NCBI RefSeq assembly: GCF_035943795.1
Contig: NZ_DASZBY010000105.1
Location: forward strand, 1 to 64,000
Length of the DNA stretch: 64,000 nucleotides
Direction of reading: 5' to 3'
From: Aliidongia sp035943795
GTDB lineage: Bacteria; Pseudomonadota; Alphaproteobacteria; ATCC43930; CGMCC-115725
This document shows, piece after piece, positions 53,790-64,000 of this stretch. The notes under the pieces were generated by a model. The model saw only the letters and a list, made by a program, of their open reading frames with translations. It did not search any database and was not told the DNA's origin. The translations under genes and the position numbers were made by a program. How positions within the stretch are numbered: the first letter of the stretch is position 1; each line of letters opens with the position of its first letter.

Positions 53790-55466
53790 CTACGCCGCCC
53801 GGATCGTCTCCAGGAACGCGCCGACTTTCTGCTTCAACGTCGAGCCGCGCTCGGCCAGGTCCGTTGCGGCGTCGAGTACTTGGCTGGCTTCGGTGCGGGT
53901 GCTGCCCATGGCGTCGGCCACGATGCCCATGTTGACCGAAACCGCTTCGGTGCCGGTCGCGACCTGCTGGACCCGGCGCGAGATTTCCTCGGTCGCGGCG
54001 GTCTGCTGCTCGGTCGCGGCGGCGACGGCGGTGACCAGTTCGCTGATGTCGGTCACGGTCCGCGTCACGCCCGAGATCGAAGTAAGTGCCGCGCTTGCCT
54101 CGCGCTGGATGGCGCCGACCTGGTTGCGGATCTCGTCGGTGGCGTCCGCCGTCTGGCGGGCCAGCGCCTTCACCTCGCTCGCCACGATCGCGAAGCCCTT
54201 GCCGGCTTCGCCCGCGCGGGCCGCTTCGATCGTGGCATTGAGCGCCAGCAGGTTGGTCTGGCTCGCGATCGAATTGATCAGGCCGACGACCTCGCCGATC
54301 TTGCCCGTCGCCCGTTCCAGGCTCTGCATCAGGCCGGCCGCGGTCTGGGCCTCCGCATTGGCGTCGCCCGTCGTGCGCACCGCCTGGGCCAGGCGCTGGC
54401 TGATCTCGCTGATCGAGGCGAACAGTTCCTCCGAGGCGCCCGCGACCGCGCTGACATTCTGCGACGCCTCATCCGACAGGGCCACGATCTCACCCGACTT
54501 GTCGCTGGTGTTCTGGGCACTGGCGGTCAGGGCCTGGGCCGACCGGCGCATCTCGGCCGACGAGGCGGAGACCGCTTCGACCACGCCGCCCACGGCGGTC
54601 TCGAATTCGCCCGCCATACGCAGCAGCGAGGCCCGGCGTTCCGCCGCCACCGTCTGCTTCAGATTTTCCTGTTCCAGGCGCAGCGCGTCGGCTTCGGTCA
54701 TGCTGGCGCGGAACACTTCGACCGCACGGGCCATGGTGCCGATCTCGTTCCGTTCGACGACATAGGGCACGGTGACCGCCATGGTGCCGGCCGCGAGCGT
54801 CTCCATGGTCTGCGCCAGCACGCCGATCGGGCGGCTGATGCTGCGGCCGACGAAGGCGGCGAGGCTGCCGGCCAGGATCAGCCCGACCAGGGCGAGGCTG
54901 CCGACGCGGATCACGTTGCTCCAGACCACGGCATCGACGTCATCGACATATTCGCCGGCCTGGAGCACCCATTGCCAAGGGTCGAACGAGGCGCTGTACG
55001 TGAGCTTCAGCACCGATTCCTTCTGGCCCGGGCGTGGCACCAGGGTCCAGACGAAGTCGCCGCCGCTCCGCCCGGCACGGATCAGGTCGGCGACCGTCCG
55101 GTTGCCCTGGGGATCGACGGTGTCCATGCGGTTCACCCCCTCGAACTTGGGATTGCTGTGAACCAGGGTCACGCCGTCGTACTGGTAGATGCCGTAGTAG
55201 TTGCCGCCGGCCCAGCGCATGGTGCGCGCCGCGGTCTTGACCGCCTCCTGCGCTTCCGGCAGGGCGATTTTACCCGCGGCGACCTGGCCGTCGTAGAATT
55301 TCATCAGGCCCAGGACGCTGGTCACCATGTCCTTCAGCTTGGCCTGGCGCTCCTGGATCATCGACTGCCGGAACGAGACCGTCTGCATCGCGACGACGCC
55401 GACGATCGAGAGAACAAGCAGGCCGACGATCAGGGCGACGCGCTGGGTAATGCTGAGCTTTTGCAT
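53790..55466 (-). CDS. Methyl-accepting chemotaxis protein with single Cache domain
   Basis: A 558-residue chemoreceptor. TM1 about 9-28; a periplasmic sCache_2 domain (about 35-185, GNYYGIYQYDGVTLVHSNPKFEGVNRMD and SFDPWQWVLQAGEYVDDVD); TM2 about 192-215; HAMP; then a signalling hairpin with INSIASQTNLLALNATIEAARAGEAGKGFAIVASEVKALA. sCache_2 receptors often sense small organic acids such as pyruvate, lactate or propionate. It converges with coxG. The upstream gap is AT-rich and probably holds the promoter. Confidence 0.93.
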   Translation of the reverse strand: MQKLSITQRVALIVGLLVLSIVGVVAMQTVSFRQSMIQERQAKLKDMVTSVLGLMKFYDGQVAAGKIALPEAQEAVKTAARTMRWAGGNYYGIYQYDGVTLVHSNPKFEGVNRMDTVDPQGNRTVADLIRAGRSGGDFVWTLVPRPGQKESVLKLTYSASFDPWQWVLQAGEYVDDVDAVVWSNVIRVGSLALVGLILAGSLAAFVGRSISRPIGVLAQTMETLAAGTMAVTVPYVVERNEIGTMARAVEVFRASMTEADALRLEQENLKQTVAAERRASLLRMAGEFETAVGGVVEAVSASSAEMRRSAQALTASAQNTSDKSGEIVALSDEASQNVSAVAGASEELFASISEISQRLAQAVRTTGDANAEAQTAAGLMQSLERATGKIGEVVGLINSIASQTNLLALNATIEAARAGEAGKGFAIVASEVKALARQTADATDEIRNQVGAIQREASAALTSISGVTRTVTDISELVTAVAAATEQQTAATEEISRRVQQVATGTEAVSVNMGIVADAMGSTRTEASQVLDAATDLAERGSTLKQKVGAFLETIRAA

Positions 55467-55601
55467 GGCGGAACCTTACGGAACAAGAATTGCCCGAAGC
55501 GCTACCGGTATTTGATTAAGAGCGAATTAACTAATCCGTTACAGATCGATCGCATTCGGAAATCGAGCGGCTCGCCGATACTGCCGCCAGATGGGCGCGA
55601 C

Positions 55602-56084
55602 TTATGCCGGCAGATGATCCAACGGCAGCGGACCCGGCGGCTTCACCATGCGGATGGCGAAATTGCTGCGCACGTCGCTGACGCCCGGAAGTTTCAACAA
55701 GGTACCCAGCAGGAATTCCTCGTAGGCCTCCAGGCTGGCGACGACGACCTCGAGCAGGAAATCATGCTCGCCCGAGATCAGGTGGCACGCGACCACCTCC
55801 GGCACCGACAGCATGGCCTGCTGGAACGCGGTCGCCTCCTGGTCGCGATGGCGTTCGATCTTGAGGCCGACGAACACGGTCAGGGCCAGGCCGATGCGGC
55901 GCCGGTCGAGCGTCGCGCGATAGCCCCGGATCACGCCCTCGCGCTCCAGGATCTTGACCCGGCGCAGGCATGGCGAGGCCGACAGGCCGATCCGCTCCGC
56001 CAGGTCGACGTTGCTGAGCCGCGCCTCGCCCTGCAGCGCATCGAGCAGGCGGCGGTCGATCGCGTCCAGTTCAAGCTTTGGCAT
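55602..56084 (-). CDS. mdeR: Lrp/AsnC-family regulator, likely controller of methionine gamma-lyase
   Basis: A 160-residue Lrp-type protein. The helix-turn-helix is LSNVDLAERIGLSASPCLRRVKILEREGVIRGYRATL, and the C-terminal domain is a RAM (ligand-binding) fold: VPEVVACHLISGEHDFLLEVVV, KLPGVSDVRSNFAIRMVK. The ATG at 56084 is preceded by GGATTGGA; an upstream ATG-like codon at 56105 would add seven residues. It is divergent from the methionine gamma-lyase gene at 56213, the same arrangement as mdeR-mdeA in Pseudomonas putida, so the symbol is by analogy. Confidence 0.8.
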   Translation of the reverse strand: MPKLELDAIDRRLLDALQGEARLSNVDLAERIGLSASPCLRRVKILEREGVIRGYRATLDRRRIGLALTVFVGLKIERHRDQEATAFQQAMLSVPEVVACHLISGEHDFLLEVVVASLEAYEEFLLGTLLKLPGVSDVRSNFAIRMVKPPGPLPLDHLPA

Positions 56085-56212
56085 GATCGTCCAATCCTTC
56101 CGCATATGATGGTATCTTCTGCCAAGAAGATCGCATTCAGCGGCGCAGTTCGCAAGGACTCGCCTCGACCATCGGCCCTACACTCGATGCTTGTCGCTGC
56201 AGGAGCATCAAG

Positions 56213-57448
56213 ATGGCCGATCGGAAACTGACGAACATGCGCGCGCCCGGTTTTGCGACCCGCGCGATCCATTACGGCTATGCGCCGCTCGACCATCAGG
56301 GTGCCTTGTCCGCGCCACTATACCTGACCTCGACCTTCGCGTTTCCCAGTGCCGCCGAGGGAGGCCGCCGCTTCGCCGGCGAGGCCCCGGGTTATATCTA
56401 CGGCCGGCTCGGCAACCCGACGGTGGGCCTGCTCGAAGAACGGCTGGCCAGTCTCGAGGGCGGCGAGGCGGCGCTCGCGACCGCTTCGGGCATGGGGGCG
56501 ATCACGACGGCGATCTGGACCCTGCTGAAGCCGGGCGACGAGATCCTGACCGACCTCACGCTCTACGGCTGCACCTTCGCGTTCTTCCGCCATGGGCTGG
56601 CCCAGTTCGGCATCAATGTCCGCCATGCCGACCTGACCGACCTCGACGCGGTCGAGGCTTCCTTCACGGCGGCGACCAGGCTCGTCTATTTCGAGACGCC
56701 GGCGAACCCGAACATGCGGCTGGTCGATATCGCGGCAGTGGCCGACCTGGCCCATGCCCGCGGCGCCCTGGTCATGGTCGACAACACCTATTGCACCCCG
56801 CTGCTGCAGCGGCCGCTGTCGCTCGGTGCCGACCTGGTCGTGCATTCCGCCACCAAGTACCTGGGCGGTCACGGCGACCTGCTGGCCGGCGCCGCGGTCG
56901 GCGGCAAAGAACTGATCGAACGGATGCGCTATTTCGGGCTGAAGGACATGACCGGCGCCGTGCTGTCGCCGTTCGACGCGTTCCTGGTGCTGCGCGGGTT
57001 GAAGACGCTGGAAGTGCGCATGGAGCGCCATTGCCGCAGCGCCGCGCGCATCGCGACCCTGCTCGAGGCTCACCCGGCCGTGGCCCGCGTGCATTATCCC
57101 GGCCTCGCCAGCGCGCCGCAGCATGCACTCGCCTGCCGCCAGATGACCGGCGGCTTCGGCGGCATGATCGCATTCGAACTCGGTGGCGGCTTCGATGCGG
57201 GCCTGCGCTTCATGGATGCGCTCAAGCTGGTGACGATCGCAGTCAGCCTGGGCGACGCCGAGACCCTGGTCCAACACCCGGCCTCGATGACCCATTCGCC
57301 CTATACGCCCGAAGAGCGCGCCGCCCACGGCATCACCGAGGGCCTGGTCCGCCTGTCGATCGGGCTGGAGAGCGTTGAAGATATCGAGGCCGACATCGGC
57401 GAGGCGCTGGACGTCGCCCGCCAGGCACCGTTGCGCCGCGCGGGCTGA
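56213..57448 (+). CDS. mdeA: Methionine gamma-lyase
   Basis: A 411-residue fold-type I PLP enzyme of the Cys/Met metabolism family that splits L-methionine into methanethiol, 2-oxobutyrate and ammonia. The PLP lysine is in SATKYLGGHGDLLAG. The LYGCTFAFF segment (Tyr118, Cys120) is the methionine gamma-lyase hallmark, matching Tyr114/Cys116 of the P. putida enzyme, and separates it from cystathionine lyases and synthases. It is divergently paired with an Lrp regulator. 2-Oxobutyrate is also made by the threonine dehydratase at 5.4 kb. Confidence 0.9.
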   Translation: MADRKLTNMRAPGFATRAIHYGYAPLDHQGALSAPLYLTSTFAFPSAAEGGRRFAGEAPGYIYGRLGNPTVGLLEERLASLEGGEAALATASGMGAITTAIWTLLKPGDEILTDLTLYGCTFAFFRHGLAQFGINVRHADLTDLDAVEASFTAATRLVYFETPANPNMRLVDIAAVADLAHARGALVMVDNTYCTPLLQRPLSLGADLVVHSATKYLGGHGDLLAGAAVGGKELIERMRYFGLKDMTGAVLSPFDAFLVLRGLKTLEVRMERHCRSAARIATLLEAHPAVARVHYPGLASAPQHALACRQMTGGFGGMIAFELGGGFDAGLRFMDALKLVTIAVSLGDAETLVQHPASMTHSPYTPEERAAHGITEGLVRLSIGLESVEDIEADIGEALDVARQAPLRRAG

Positions 57449-57469
57449 TCCCGGCCTTAGAAAAGGCGT

Positions 57470-58258
57470 TCAGGCCGCCTTGTTCTTGAACAGGGGCGAG
57501 ACGCTGCTGATGTCGGCGACCTCCACCGCCGTCGCGATCAGCTTGGGTCCGAGGACCGCCATGCGCGCTTCGGTCAGGCGGACCAGGGGACCGGCGATGG
57601 TCACGACGCCGCGGACCTCGCCGTTCGGTCCCTTCACCGGGGCGGCCATGGCCGTCATGCCGGGCGAGAAGACCTCGACGATCGTGCTGTAGCCCTGCTG
57701 GCGCGCCCGGCGCAGGTAGGGCAGCAGCGCCTTGACGCTGGTCGGCGCGTTCGGCCCGAAGTCGGTCGGCATACCGAAGCCTTGTTTTGCAACCATTTCG
57801 AGCGCCACGTTCTCGGCCATGGTCGACAGCCACGCGTGACCGGCGGCGCTGCAGGACAGCGTCACCGACAATCCCATGTCCGGATCGTAGCGCAGGCCCC
57901 CGGGCGCGGCGCCCTGCGCCTTGGCGACAAAAGTCAGGTCGTCGCCGTCGACGATGGCGAGGCGGACCAACTCGCCCGAGTCCGTTGCCAGTTGGTCGAG
58001 TAGCGGCTGGGCCACATCGACGATCCCGGCCCGGCTGAGGAAGCCCAGGCCCAGCGAGACCAGCTTGATGGTCAGCATATAATCGCCATGATCGCGGACC
58101 TGACGGACGTAACCGTGCTGCGACAGTTCGACCAGCAGCCGATGGGCGGCACTGACCGGCATGTTCGCCTTGGTCGCGAGCGCAGACAGGCTGCAGCCTT
58201 CCGGATGCTCGGCCAGCAGTTCCAGAACCGCCAGGCTTCGGGCGAGCGCGCCGCTCAT
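57470..58258 (-). CDS. IclR-family transcriptional regulator
   Basis: About 262 residues. Winged helix near residues 5-60 (SLAVLELLAEHPEGCSLSALATKANMPVSAAHRLLVELSQHGYV), followed by a GAF-like effector-binding domain (VRLAIVDGDDLTFVAKAQG; LSCSAAGHAWLS; GYSTIVEVFSPGMTAMAAPVKGPNGEVRGVVTIAGPL). ATG 58258 has GGA five bases upstream; ATG 58291 is in frame as an alternative. Divergent from the MHS transporter gene at 58441, its probable target together with aroQ. Confidence 0.9.
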   Translation of the reverse strand: MSGALARSLAVLELLAEHPEGCSLSALATKANMPVSAAHRLLVELSQHGYVRQVRDHGDYMLTIKLVSLGLGFLSRAGIVDVAQPLLDQLATDSGELVRLAIVDGDDLTFVAKAQGAAPGGLRYDPDMGLSVTLSCSAAGHAWLSTMAENVALEMVAKQGFGMPTDFGPNAPTSVKALLPYLRRARQQGYSTIVEVFSPGMTAMAAPVKGPNGEVRGVVTIAGPLVRLTEARMAVLGPKLIATAVEVADISSVSPLFKNKAA

Positions 58259-58440
58259 CTGTTCCAACACCTCTCGTTCATCGCGCAGCATACAAGCCCG
58301 CGGACCCCGGAAGTCAATCTCAGAAAATCGGAAACTAATTCCATTTTGGAAAGATTTTCCATTTATGCTACGACCAAGGTCCGCGCGAGGAACATCGGCG
58401 GCAGGTGCGAATGGCACCGGCTTTCAGGGGGACGAAACGG

Positions 58441-59772
58441 ATGACAGCGATGACGGCCCAGGCGCGCGACGCCATGGCCACGAAGGCAGTGACTGCGGCG
58501 ACGATCGGAACCGCGCTCGAATGGTTCGATTTCGCCCTCTATGGTGCGGTGTCCGCCACCGTCCTGCCCAAGCTGTTCTTCCCGACCATGGACGCGACCA
58601 CCGCGCTTTTGGCGTCGCTGCTGACATTCGGCGTGGGCCTCGCCGCGCGGCCCCTGGGCGCTGTCATCTGCGGTTATCTGGGCGACAAGCTCGGCCGGCG
58701 TAACCTGATGCTGGCGACCGTCACGATCATGGGGCTGGCCTCGGTATTCATTGGGCTCTTGCCGACCTACGCCGAGATCGGCGTTGCCGCGCAGTACCTG
58801 CTGGTGGCGCTGCGCATCATCCAGGGCTTCGCGCTGGGCGGCGAGTCCACGGGCGCGCAGCTGATGGCCCTGGAGCATGCCCAGCCGGACCGGCGCGGCA
58901 AATATTCCGGACTGCTGGGCGTGTGTTCGCCCTTAAGTCAGATCCTGGCGAATGCGGTGCTGTTCCTGCTGTCGTCGCTGCTGACGCCGGTCGACTTCGA
59001 AACCTTCGGCTGGCGCATCCCGTTCGTCCTCAGCTTCGTGCTGGTCATCGTCGGCGTCTATATCCGCCTGCGGGTCAGCGAGACGCCGGCGTTCCTGGCG
59101 CTGGAAGAGGCGAAGGTCGTCCAGGCGAGCAGCCCGATGAAAGACGTGTTCCGGCTGCACTATAAGGTCATCCTGCGCTGGATGTTCTTCTTCTGCGGGC
59201 CGGCGGCGCTGTTCTACCTGATCGTCGTCTTCTCGCTCAGCTATCTCACCAACCAGCTGGGCGTGCCGAAGCAGACCGGCTTTTCCCTGCTGATGGGGGC
59301 GAACATCTGCGCCATCATCGGCGCGCTGGGTGGCGGCCTGCTGAGCGATCGCATCGGGCGTCGCAAGGCCTTGGCCATCGGCTCCTGCGCCACGCTCGTC
59401 ATCCTGTTCATCTATTTCCCGATCCTGGAGACGAAGAGCTTCCTGCCCATGCTGATCATCATGGGGCTGTTCCTGGGATTTACACAGTTTCAGAGCGGCA
59501 TTCAGCCGGTCGCCTTCGCCGAGGCGTTCCCGACCAACGTCCGCTATTCCGGCTCGGCGCTCGCCTATACCGGCGCCAACCTGATCGCCGGCGGCCCGAT
59601 GCCGGTCCTGGCGGTGTGGCTGGTCAGCCTGGGCAACGGCTCGCCCTGGGGCGTGGTCGCGGCCTGTGTCGCCCTCAACATCCTTTCGCTGATCATGATC
59701 CTGACCGCGCCGGAAACCCGCGGCATCGACATGAACCGGATCGACAGCATCCGTCAGATCGCCGGCGACTGA
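58441..59772 (+). CDS. MHS-family metabolite:proton symporter
   Basis: A 443-residue major facilitator with about twelve membrane helices. The MHS signature is at the start (TIGTALEWFDFALYG) with GYLGDKLGRRNLML between helices 2 and 3; RRKALAIGS is the equivalent loop in the second half. This subfamily carries organic acids such as shikimate, citrate, alpha-ketoglutarate or protocatechuate. Its neighbours are an IclR regulator and an AroQ-like dehydratase, which suggests quinate/shikimate-type or related carboxylate uptake (inference). GGGGG precedes the ATG. Confidence 0.9.
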   Translation: MTAMTAQARDAMATKAVTAATIGTALEWFDFALYGAVSATVLPKLFFPTMDATTALLASLLTFGVGLAARPLGAVICGYLGDKLGRRNLMLATVTIMGLASVFIGLLPTYAEIGVAAQYLLVALRIIQGFALGGESTGAQLMALEHAQPDRRGKYSGLLGVCSPLSQILANAVLFLLSSLLTPVDFETFGWRIPFVLSFVLVIVGVYIRLRVSETPAFLALEEAKVVQASSPMKDVFRLHYKVILRWMFFFCGPAALFYLIVVFSLSYLTNQLGVPKQTGFSLLMGANICAIIGALGGGLLSDRIGRRKALAIGSCATLVILFIYFPILETKSFLPMLIIMGLFLGFTQFQSGIQPVAFAEAFPTNVRYSGSALAYTGANLIAGGPMPVLAVWLVSLGNGSPWGVVAACVALNILSLIMILTAPETRGIDMNRIDSIRQIAGD

Positions 59773-59793
59773 CCCTTTGGCTCCGAGGTATCC

Positions 59794-60234
59794 ATGACCA
59801 GAACGGTATATGTGCTCAACGGTTCGAACCTGAACATGCTGGGCAAGCGCGAGCCGCATCTGTACGGCACGACGACGCTCGCCGAGATCGAGCAACGCTG
59901 CGGGGCGTTGGCCAAAGAGCTGGGGCTCGAGTGCATCTTCCGCCAGACCAACCACGAGGGCGTGATGGTCGACTGGCTGCAGGAGGCGTTCGAGAACAAG
60001 GCCGCCGTGGTGATCAATCCAGCCGGCTTTTCGTTCAAGTCCGTGCCGATCCTCGACGCGGTGAAGCTGATCGAGGCCCCGCTGGTCGAAGTCCACATCA
60101 CCAACATCCATAAACGGGACGATCCCTATCGGCACTCCCTCGTCTCGCTGGCCGCGACGGGGGTGATCTGCGGTCTCGGCCCCATCGGCTACCTGCTGGC
60201 CCTGCGTGCCGTCGCGAAAGCTATGAAGGGCTAA
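59794..60234 (+). CDS. aroQ: Type II 3-dehydroquinate dehydratase-like protein (divergent active site)
   Basis: A 146-residue protein of the dodecameric type II dehydroquinase family. Arg19 and Tyr24 (GKREPHLYG), Asn75 (INP), His101 (VEVHITNIH) and Arg113 (YRHS) match known active-site residues. The INPGAYTHTS-type loop is instead INPAGFSFKS, so the substrate-contacting His (position 81 in the Mycobacterium enzyme) is Phe81. It follows the MHS symporter by 21 bases and probably belongs to a catabolic operon; it may act on a dehydroquinate analogue. A housekeeping AroQ would be expected elsewhere in the genome. Confidence 0.82.
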   Translation: MTRTVYVLNGSNLNMLGKREPHLYGTTTLAEIEQRCGALAKELGLECIFRQTNHEGVMVDWLQEAFENKAAVVINPAGFSFKSVPILDAVKLIEAPLVEVHITNIHKRDDPYRHSLVSLAATGVICGLGPIGYLLALRAVAKAMKG

Positions 60235-60445
60235 ACCGCCCGATACGGAACCGACGCTGCTTCAACGCTCTCACTCATTCCCGATACCGCACCGCACGCG
60301 GACACATCCCCGTCCGAGCGCCCTTGACCGGCGCGCGCGTGGCGTCGACACTCGGCATCGAGAGTTCGGGTGGGCCGTCGTGTCCGCCCCTTCGCATGCG
60401 CAGCAGGTCACGACTGCGCCGCCAGCCACGAGGGAGAACACGTCG

Positions 60446-63311
<2,866 letters not shown>

Positions 63312-63320
63312 GGACGGACC

Positions 63321-64000
63321 ATGTATGAATTCAATTATCAGGCGCCGACGAGCCTCGCCGACGCGACCCAGGCCATCGCCGGCGCCGAGGATGGCAAGCT
63401 GCTGGCCGGCGGCATGACCCTGGTGCCGACCTTGAAACAGCGCCTCGCCCGCCCATCCGACCTGATCGACCTCAGCAGGATCCCCGATCTCAAGGGCATC
63501 AAGGTCGACGGTGGCACCGTGACCATCGGCGCCATGGCGACCCATGCCGAGGTCGGCGCCAGCGAGGCGGTGAAGCAGGCGATCCCCGGCCTCGCCTGGC
63601 TCGCCGGCAATATCGGCGACCCGGCGGTGCGCCATCGCGGCACGCTCGGCGGCTCGATCAGCAACAACGATCCGGCCGCGGACTATCCGGCGGCACTGCT
63701 GGCCCTGGGCGCCACGATCTACACGACCAAGCGGCAATTGTCGGCCGCCGACTTCTTCGTGGGCATGTTCGAGACCGCGTTGGAACTCGACGAGATCGTG
63801 ACCGCGGTCAGCTTCCCGATCCCCGAGAAGTCGGGCTACCAGAAGTTCCGCAATCCGGCGTCGCGCTATGCGGTGGTCGGCGTGTTCGTCGCGAAGACCG
63901 GCGCCGGCGTCCGGGTCGCGGTCACCGGAGCCGGACCGGCGGTGTTCCGGGTGCCCGCCTTCGAGGCGGCGCTCGACAAGAGCTTCACCGCATCGGCGCT
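63321..64000 (+). CDS. coxM: FAD-binding medium subunit, CoxM-like (3' truncated by the window)
   Basis: The first 226 residues of a CoxM-type flavoprotein that passes electrons from the [2Fe-2S] subunit to FAD. It begins MYEFNYQAPTSLADATQAIA, has LLAGGMTLVPTLKQRLA, IGAMATHAEVG and the FAD-binding GNIGDPAVRHRGTLGGSISNNDPAADYPAALLALGA, then FFVGMFETALELDEI. The ATG at 63321 lies nine bases after the coxL stop. The frame is still open at the window edge; about 40-60 residues are probably missing. Confidence 0.92.
   Translation, partial: MYEFNYQAPTSLADATQAIAGAEDGKLLAGGMTLVPTLKQRLARPSDLIDLSRIPDLKGIKVDGGTVTIGAMATHAEVGASEAVKQAIPGLAWLAGNIGDPAVRHRGTLGGSISNNDPAADYPAALLALGATIYTTKRQLSAADFFVGMFETALELDEIVTAVSFPIPEKSGYQKFRNPASRYAVVGVFVAKTGAGVRVAVTGAGPAVFRVPAFEAALDKSFTASA

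Noticed and set aside
53880..56231. A 783-residue plus-strand frame over the chemoreceptor and Lrp genes
   Set aside because: Spans two real minus-strand genes and lacks any recognisable domain.
57454..57467. GCCTT-AGAA-AAGGC hairpin between mdeA and the IclR gene
   Set aside because: Only a 5-bp stem without T-run; too weak to call a terminator.

Overview
The window is a high-GC chromosomal segment from an alphaproteobacterium, most likely a Rhodospirillales-type soil or freshwater organism. This is inferred from gene content and codon bias, not from a marker gene. Supporting content includes the recG / sdhE / mfd neighbourhood, a CheY-CheZ pair, ECF42 with its DGPF partner, form II CoxL genes and a REP-type intergenic element. 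No rRNA, tRNA, transposase, prophage or CRISPR array is visible. Coding density is high and many genes overlap by ATGA.

Layout. 1-1.6 kb: the end of an autotransporter barrel, then an AT-rich patch with a membrane-anchored ClpP-fold protein. 1.7-9.4 kb: a family III CoA-transferase, a REP pair, a penicillin-acylase family hydrolase coupled to a threonine dehydratase, and a divergent MocR regulator / aminotransferase pair. 9.4-11.5 kb: a DGPF protein, an ECF42 sigma factor and a SnoaL-like protein. 11.6-18.7 kb: a class III cyclase with a MarR regulator, a Rieske ferredoxin, an iron alcohol dehydrogenase, an orphan TAXI binding protein, TusA, a beta-hydroxyacid dehydrogenase and a LysR regulator. 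18.9-23.4 kb: soeABC-like sulfite dehydrogenase.

23.5-26.3 kb is an AT-richer accessory island: a small membrane protein, then a tight two-gene operon of a ParA-like ATPase and a HEPN-domain protein with an intact Rx4H motif, closed by a strong bidirectional terminator. This is the best candidate for an undescribed system. 26.3-27.7 kb holds cheZ and cheY; the CheZ carries two copies of a CheY-docking peptide.

27.7-39.2 kb: a PdxR/MocR regulator, a small periplasmic metal-resistance-like protein, hutF and hutI (divergent, histidine catabolism), a CHAD protein with a decayed CYTH domain, a DsbA/FrnE oxidoreductase, a hybrid histidine kinase and a secreted esterase. 39.2-46 kb: mfd, sdhE, a Phd/PIN toxin-antitoxin pair with a perfect operator, and recG. 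46-50 kb: a chemoreceptor, ohrR-ohr with a readable operator/promoter, and a PAS protein.

50.3-52.8 kb: an NMT1/THI5-type ABC transporter whose ATPase gene has no ordinary start codon upstream of its Walker A motif. 52.9-64 kb: coxG, a second chemoreceptor, a methionine gamma-lyase with its divergent Lrp regulator, an IclR / MHS transporter / divergent AroQ catabolic group, and a form II CO-dehydrogenase-like coxS-coxL-coxM cluster cut by the window edge.
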